A DNA stretch of 62,096 bases, from contig CAMYOU010000006.1 in NCBI GenBank assembly GCA_947283485.1, positions 1 to 62,096 of the forward strand. The letters run 5' to 3'. This DNA is from an uncultured Peptostreptococcaceae bacterium. Lineage in GTDB: Bacteria; Bacillota; Clostridia; Tissierellales; Peptoniphilaceae. Shown here piece by piece: positions 59,710 through 62,096 of the stretch (position 1 is the stretch's first letter; each line of letters begins with the position of its first letter). The notes under the pieces were generated by a model. The model saw only the letters and a list, made by a program, of their open reading frames with translations. It searched no databases and was not told the origin of the DNA. The position numbers and the translations under genes are program-made.

Positions 59710-60263
59710 CAACGGCTATTATGAAAGAATTCGACGAAAAATCTCAGAAAGCGATAGGCTATCTCAAAGAAGAGCTAACTAAGATTCGCGCCGGACGAGC
59801 AAATCCCGGTCTTCTTGATGCCATTCAGGTCGAGGCATATGGAACCAAGACGCCCTTAAATCAAATTGCTTCCATCAGTGTTCCGGAAGCTCGTCTGTTG
59901 CAAATTCAACCGTGGGATGCGAGCTTATTAAAAGAAATCGAACGCGCAGTTCTCAAATCGGATCTCGGCATCACACCGTCTTCCGACGGGAAAGTGCTTA
60001 GACTTCCGTTCCCGCCGCTCACCGAGGAGAGACGTAAAGATCTCGTAAAACAGGTAGGCGCACTCGCTGAACAGACCAAAATTACAGTACGTGCAGCACG
60101 ACGCGATGCAATTGACGCCGTGAAGAAGATGGAAAAAGCCGGAGAACTTCGGGAAGATGAATCGAAGTTGGAGCAAGAGGACGTTCAAAAGAGGGTCGAT
60201 GCGCAGATTGACGAAATCGACGCAATTGCCAAGGAAAAAGAAGCGGAACTCATGGAAATTTAA
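59706..60263 (+). CDS. frr: Ribosome recycling factor
   Basis: 185 residues. Helical bundle plus beta domain with LTKIRAGRANPGLLDAIQVE, YGTKTPLNQIASI, DLGITPSSDGKVLRLPFPPL and TEERRKDLVKQVG. Splits post-termination ribosomes with EF-G. ATGA overlap with pyrH; AAAGGAGG upstream. Confidence 0.97.
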   Translation: MTTAIMKEFDEKSQKAIGYLKEELTKIRAGRANPGLLDAIQVEAYGTKTPLNQIASISVPEARLLQIQPWDASLLKEIERAVLKSDLGITPSSDGKVLRLPFPPLTEERRKDLVKQVGALAEQTKITVRAARRDAIDAVKKMEKAGELREDESKLEQEDVQKRVDAQIDEIDAIAKEKEAELMEI

Positions 60264-60267
60264 GGAA

Positions 60268-60300
60268 ACAAAGCCCTATCCATACGATGGGGCTTTTTTC
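60268..60300 (+). terminator. Terminator-like hairpin between frr and uppS
   Basis: Stem AAGCCCTATC/GATGGGGCTT (one T-G wobble), loop CATAC, and six T. It ends 18 bases before uppS, leaving no promoter space. Confidence 0.85.
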
Positions 60301-60317
60301 AAGGAGATAAGACGGAA

Positions 60318-61007
60318 ATGAAAATACCACATCACGTCGCAATTATTATGGACGGTAACGGACGTTGGGCAAAAGCGAGAGGCTATTCGCGATCCAGAGG
60401 ACATCAGGAGGGCATGAAACGGGTGATTGACATCGTTCGATATGCCTCTGACAGGGGCGTCGGCGTTTTGTCTTTGTATGCTTTTTCGACAGAAAATTGG
60501 AAAAGGCCTGCCACGGAAGTCGGATTTTTGATGGATCTATTGGTCATCTATTTAACGCGTGAATTGAAAAAACTCCACGAGAACAACGTGCGTCTTAAAA
60601 TTTTGGGGGATGTTCTTGCATTACCGGAAAAGCAACAATCCGCCATCAAAAATGCTCTAGAGCTTACCGGAGAGAATACGGGTATGCAACTGAATATTGC
60701 CTTAAATTACGGAGGGCGAGATGAGGTTTTGCGAGCGATTCACAAACTTGCACAAGCTCAAACGGATATGCGCACCCTTTCCGAGGAAACATTCATGCAT
60801 GCACTTGATACCGGGGAAGAGGGAAATGTAGATTTGCTGATTCGTCCAGGCGGAGAGAAGCGTCTATCCAATTTTCTGTTATTACAAAATGCTTATGCGG
60901 AAATTATTTTTTCGGATATTTTATGGCCGGATTTCCATGAAGAGGAGTTTGAGCTTGCGCTCATAGAGTATAATAAAAGGGATCGACGGTATGGAGGTGT
61001 CAAGTGA
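60318..61007 (+). CDS. uppS: Undecaprenyl diphosphate synthase
   Basis: 229 residues, slightly short. Catalytic Asp12 in AIIMDGNGRWAKARG, RGHQEGMKR, LYAFSTENWKRP, LNIALNYGGRDEVLRA and the C-terminal LIRPGGEKRLSNFLLLQNAYAE (the usual RTSGE is RPGGE; shown here as LIRPGGEKRLSNFLL). It makes the lipid carrier of wall synthesis from IspA-type products. Shine-Dalgarno AAGGAG; ends 4 bases into cdsA. Confidence 0.95.
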   Translation: MKIPHHVAIIMDGNGRWAKARGYSRSRGHQEGMKRVIDIVRYASDRGVGVLSLYAFSTENWKRPATEVGFLMDLLVIYLTRELKKLHENNVRLKILGDVLALPEKQQSAIKNALELTGENTGMQLNIALNYGGRDEVLRAIHKLAQAQTDMRTLSEETFMHALDTGEEGNVDLLIRPGGEKRLSNFLLLQNAYAEIIFSDILWPDFHEEEFELALIEYNKRDRRYGGVK

Positions 61008-61777
61008 CGAATCTGAAAATAAGATGTATCGGAGCTGTGATTGTGGCATTGTTTGTGATCCTTATGCTCGTACATCCTTATTCCCTATATTTTAGTTATC
61101 TTTTTTTGGGTCTGTGCATGCTCATTGAACTGGGTAATGCATTTCATGGAAGACCATGGATCGCCATGATTTTCCATGTGATTGCACTCTCTATGGTTCT
61201 ATGGAAGAATGAAGTCGGTCTTCTCTATTGGTTTATTCTTCTGTTATCCGTTGCGATATTGCAAATCGTAATTGCATCCTCACGGAAAGATGCACCGTAT
61301 GAAAAAATAGAACGAGTCAAACAGAATATATTCTTTAGTTTATATGTTACGGGTTTTTTTGCACCGATTGTCCTTTATTCTTGGCGCTTAATTGTTTTGT
61401 TACTGATTCTGTCATTTGGTACGGATACGTGCGCTTATTTTGTCGGCTGCCGTTTCGGGAGACACAAACTATCTCCCGTCATCAGTCCGAACAAATCGGT
61501 GGAGGGGGCAGTTGGCGGTGTTCTGGGTGCAACGATCTTGGGCGGTCTATGGACATATTTGATGCTTCCTAAGGAAAATATAGTTTTTTTTCTCATTCTA
61601 CCGATTTTATCGATACTCTCCGAGTTTGGAGATTTGTTTGCTTCTATTATCAAACGCAAGCAAGGGATCAAAGATTATTCCAATGTGATTCCCGGACATG
61701 GCGGGGTTTTGGATCGCTTTGACAGTGTTCTATTTATCACTGCCATTTTATATGTGTGCTACCACATAACCGTGTAG
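61004..61777 (+). CDS. cdsA: Phosphatidate cytidylyltransferase
   Basis: 257 residues, seven or eight membrane helices. C-terminal CdsA signature SIIKRKQGIKDYSNVIPGHG with GVLDRFDS, and DTCAYFVGCRFGRHKLSPVISPNKS (shown as DTCAYFVGCRFGRHK). Converts phosphatidic acid to CDP-diacylglycerol. Starts with GTG within the uppS end (GTGA overlap). The dxr gene that often follows cdsA is missing here. Confidence 0.95.
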   Translation: MTNLKIRCIGAVIVALFVILMLVHPYSLYFSYLFLGLCMLIELGNAFHGRPWIAMIFHVIALSMVLWKNEVGLLYWFILLLSVAILQIVIASSRKDAPYEKIERVKQNIFFSLYVTGFFAPIVLYSWRLIVLLLILSFGTDTCAYFVGCRFGRHKLSPVISPNKSVEGAVGGVLGATILGGLWTYLMLPKENIVFFLILPILSILSEFGDLFASIIKRKQGIKDYSNVIPGHGGVLDRFDSVLFITAILYVCYHITV

Positions 61778-61787
61778 GAGGATATAT

Positions 61788-62096
61788 ATGCTCAGTGCAG
61801 TAGTTGTCATTGTCGTATTTTTGATTGTCGTCATGTGGCATGAATTTGGTCATTTTATGATGGCAAAATTGTCAGGCGTACTGGTCAATGAATTTTCGAT
61901 CGGAATGGGTCCAAAGCTTTTTTCTAAGAGAAGAAAAGAAACACTTTATTCTGTACGTGCATTGCCTCTTGGGGGTTTTGTATCTTTAGATGGCGAAGAG
62001 GAGCAGAGCGGAAATGCTCGGGCATTCCACAATGCGCCATTGTATAAGAGAGCCTTAATCATCGTTGCCGGAGCATTCATGAACTTTGTTCTCGGG
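61788..62096 (+). CDS. rseP: Site-2 intramembrane protease RseP, cut by window end
   Basis: First 103 residues only. An N-terminal helix with zinc motif HEFGHFMMAK, then VNEFSIGMGPKLF and LPLGGFVSLDGEEE, the canonical RseP/RasP beginning, followed by RALIIVAGAFMNFVLG at the edge. Cleaves anti-sigma factors and signal peptides in the membrane. Shine-Dalgarno TAGGAGG. Ten bases after cdsA. Confidence 0.94.
   Translation, partial: MLSAVVVIVVFLIVVMWHEFGHFMMAKLSGVLVNEFSIGMGPKLFSKRRKETLYSVRALPLGGFVSLDGEEEQSGNARAFHNAPLYKRALIIVAGAFMNFVLG

Noticed and set aside
1..62096. CRISPR arrays, IS elements, prophage or integrated elements
   Set aside because: No direct-repeat arrays, transposase or integrase genes, or tRNA-end duplications were seen; the gene order is core-chromosomal throughout.

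Overview
The window looks like a contiguous piece of a low-to-mid GC anaerobic Firmicute chromosome. A SCIFF peptide with its radical-SAM maturase, an IspH-S1 fusion, a CD1247-type acidic protein, HemZ, PII-like proteins and the nusB-xseA-xseB-ispA-tlyA-argR-recN block all point to Clostridia in the broad sense. My best guess is a Tissierellia/Peptoniphilaceae-like anaerobe; this is inference from gene content, not a database match. Nearly every gene is on the + strand; thiC is the only clear minus-strand gene. No IS element, prophage or CRISPR array was seen.

Layout. (1) 1-272: three tRNA genes (Gly partial, Cys, Arg) and a terminator. (2) 289-2334: a CPA2-type cation/proton antiporter flanked by two paralogous PII-like proteins. 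(3) 2435-11349: a ferrous-iron uptake locus behind a Fur-box promoter: DUF4418 protein, ABC ATPase, FTR1 permease, P19 lipoprotein, DUF2318 Fe-S membrane protein, two FtsX-like permeases, a second ATPase and a third permease. (4) 11467-13487: a flavinylated fumarate-reductase-like lipoprotein with its own promoter. (5) 13557-15110: a LexA-controlled Y-family polymerase and a small partner gene. (6) 15227-22163: an unknown protein, ruvCAB, queA, tgt, yajC, SCIFF and its maturase. (7) 22165-28470: recJ, rel, dtd, a metallo-beta-lactamase-fold hydrolase and hemZ, converging on thiC. (8) 29946-36841: a PucR-type regulator coupled to a ComG-like pseudopilus operon that includes its prepilin peptidase. 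(9) 36848-45055: efp, CD1247-like, asp23, nusB, xseAB, ispA, an approximately 580-nt structured RNA that I identify as OLE RNA, its membrane partner OapA, tlyA, argR and recN. (10) 45048-54136: nudix, pyrimidine phosphorylase, site-2 protease, scpAB, rluB-type synthase, BaiN-like flavoprotein, cmk, plsC and ispH-S1. (11) 54137-62096: dprA, topA, rpsB, tsf, pyrH, frr, uppS, cdsA and a truncated rseP.

The most remarkable element is the OLE RNA/OapA ribonucleoprotein-membrane system at 41,018-42,205, with its own promoter and terminator and the typical ispA...tlyA-argR-recN neighbourhood. Other points of note are the Fur and LexA operators visible by eye, an internal promoter plus Shine-Dalgarno inside ispH-S1 that could give free S1, the PII/antiporter/PII arrangement, and at least six terminator-like hairpins placed directly before the ribosome binding site of the next co-directional gene, where there is no room for a promoter. 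Coordinates of small sites were counted by hand. All functional calls come from motif recognition without database searches.
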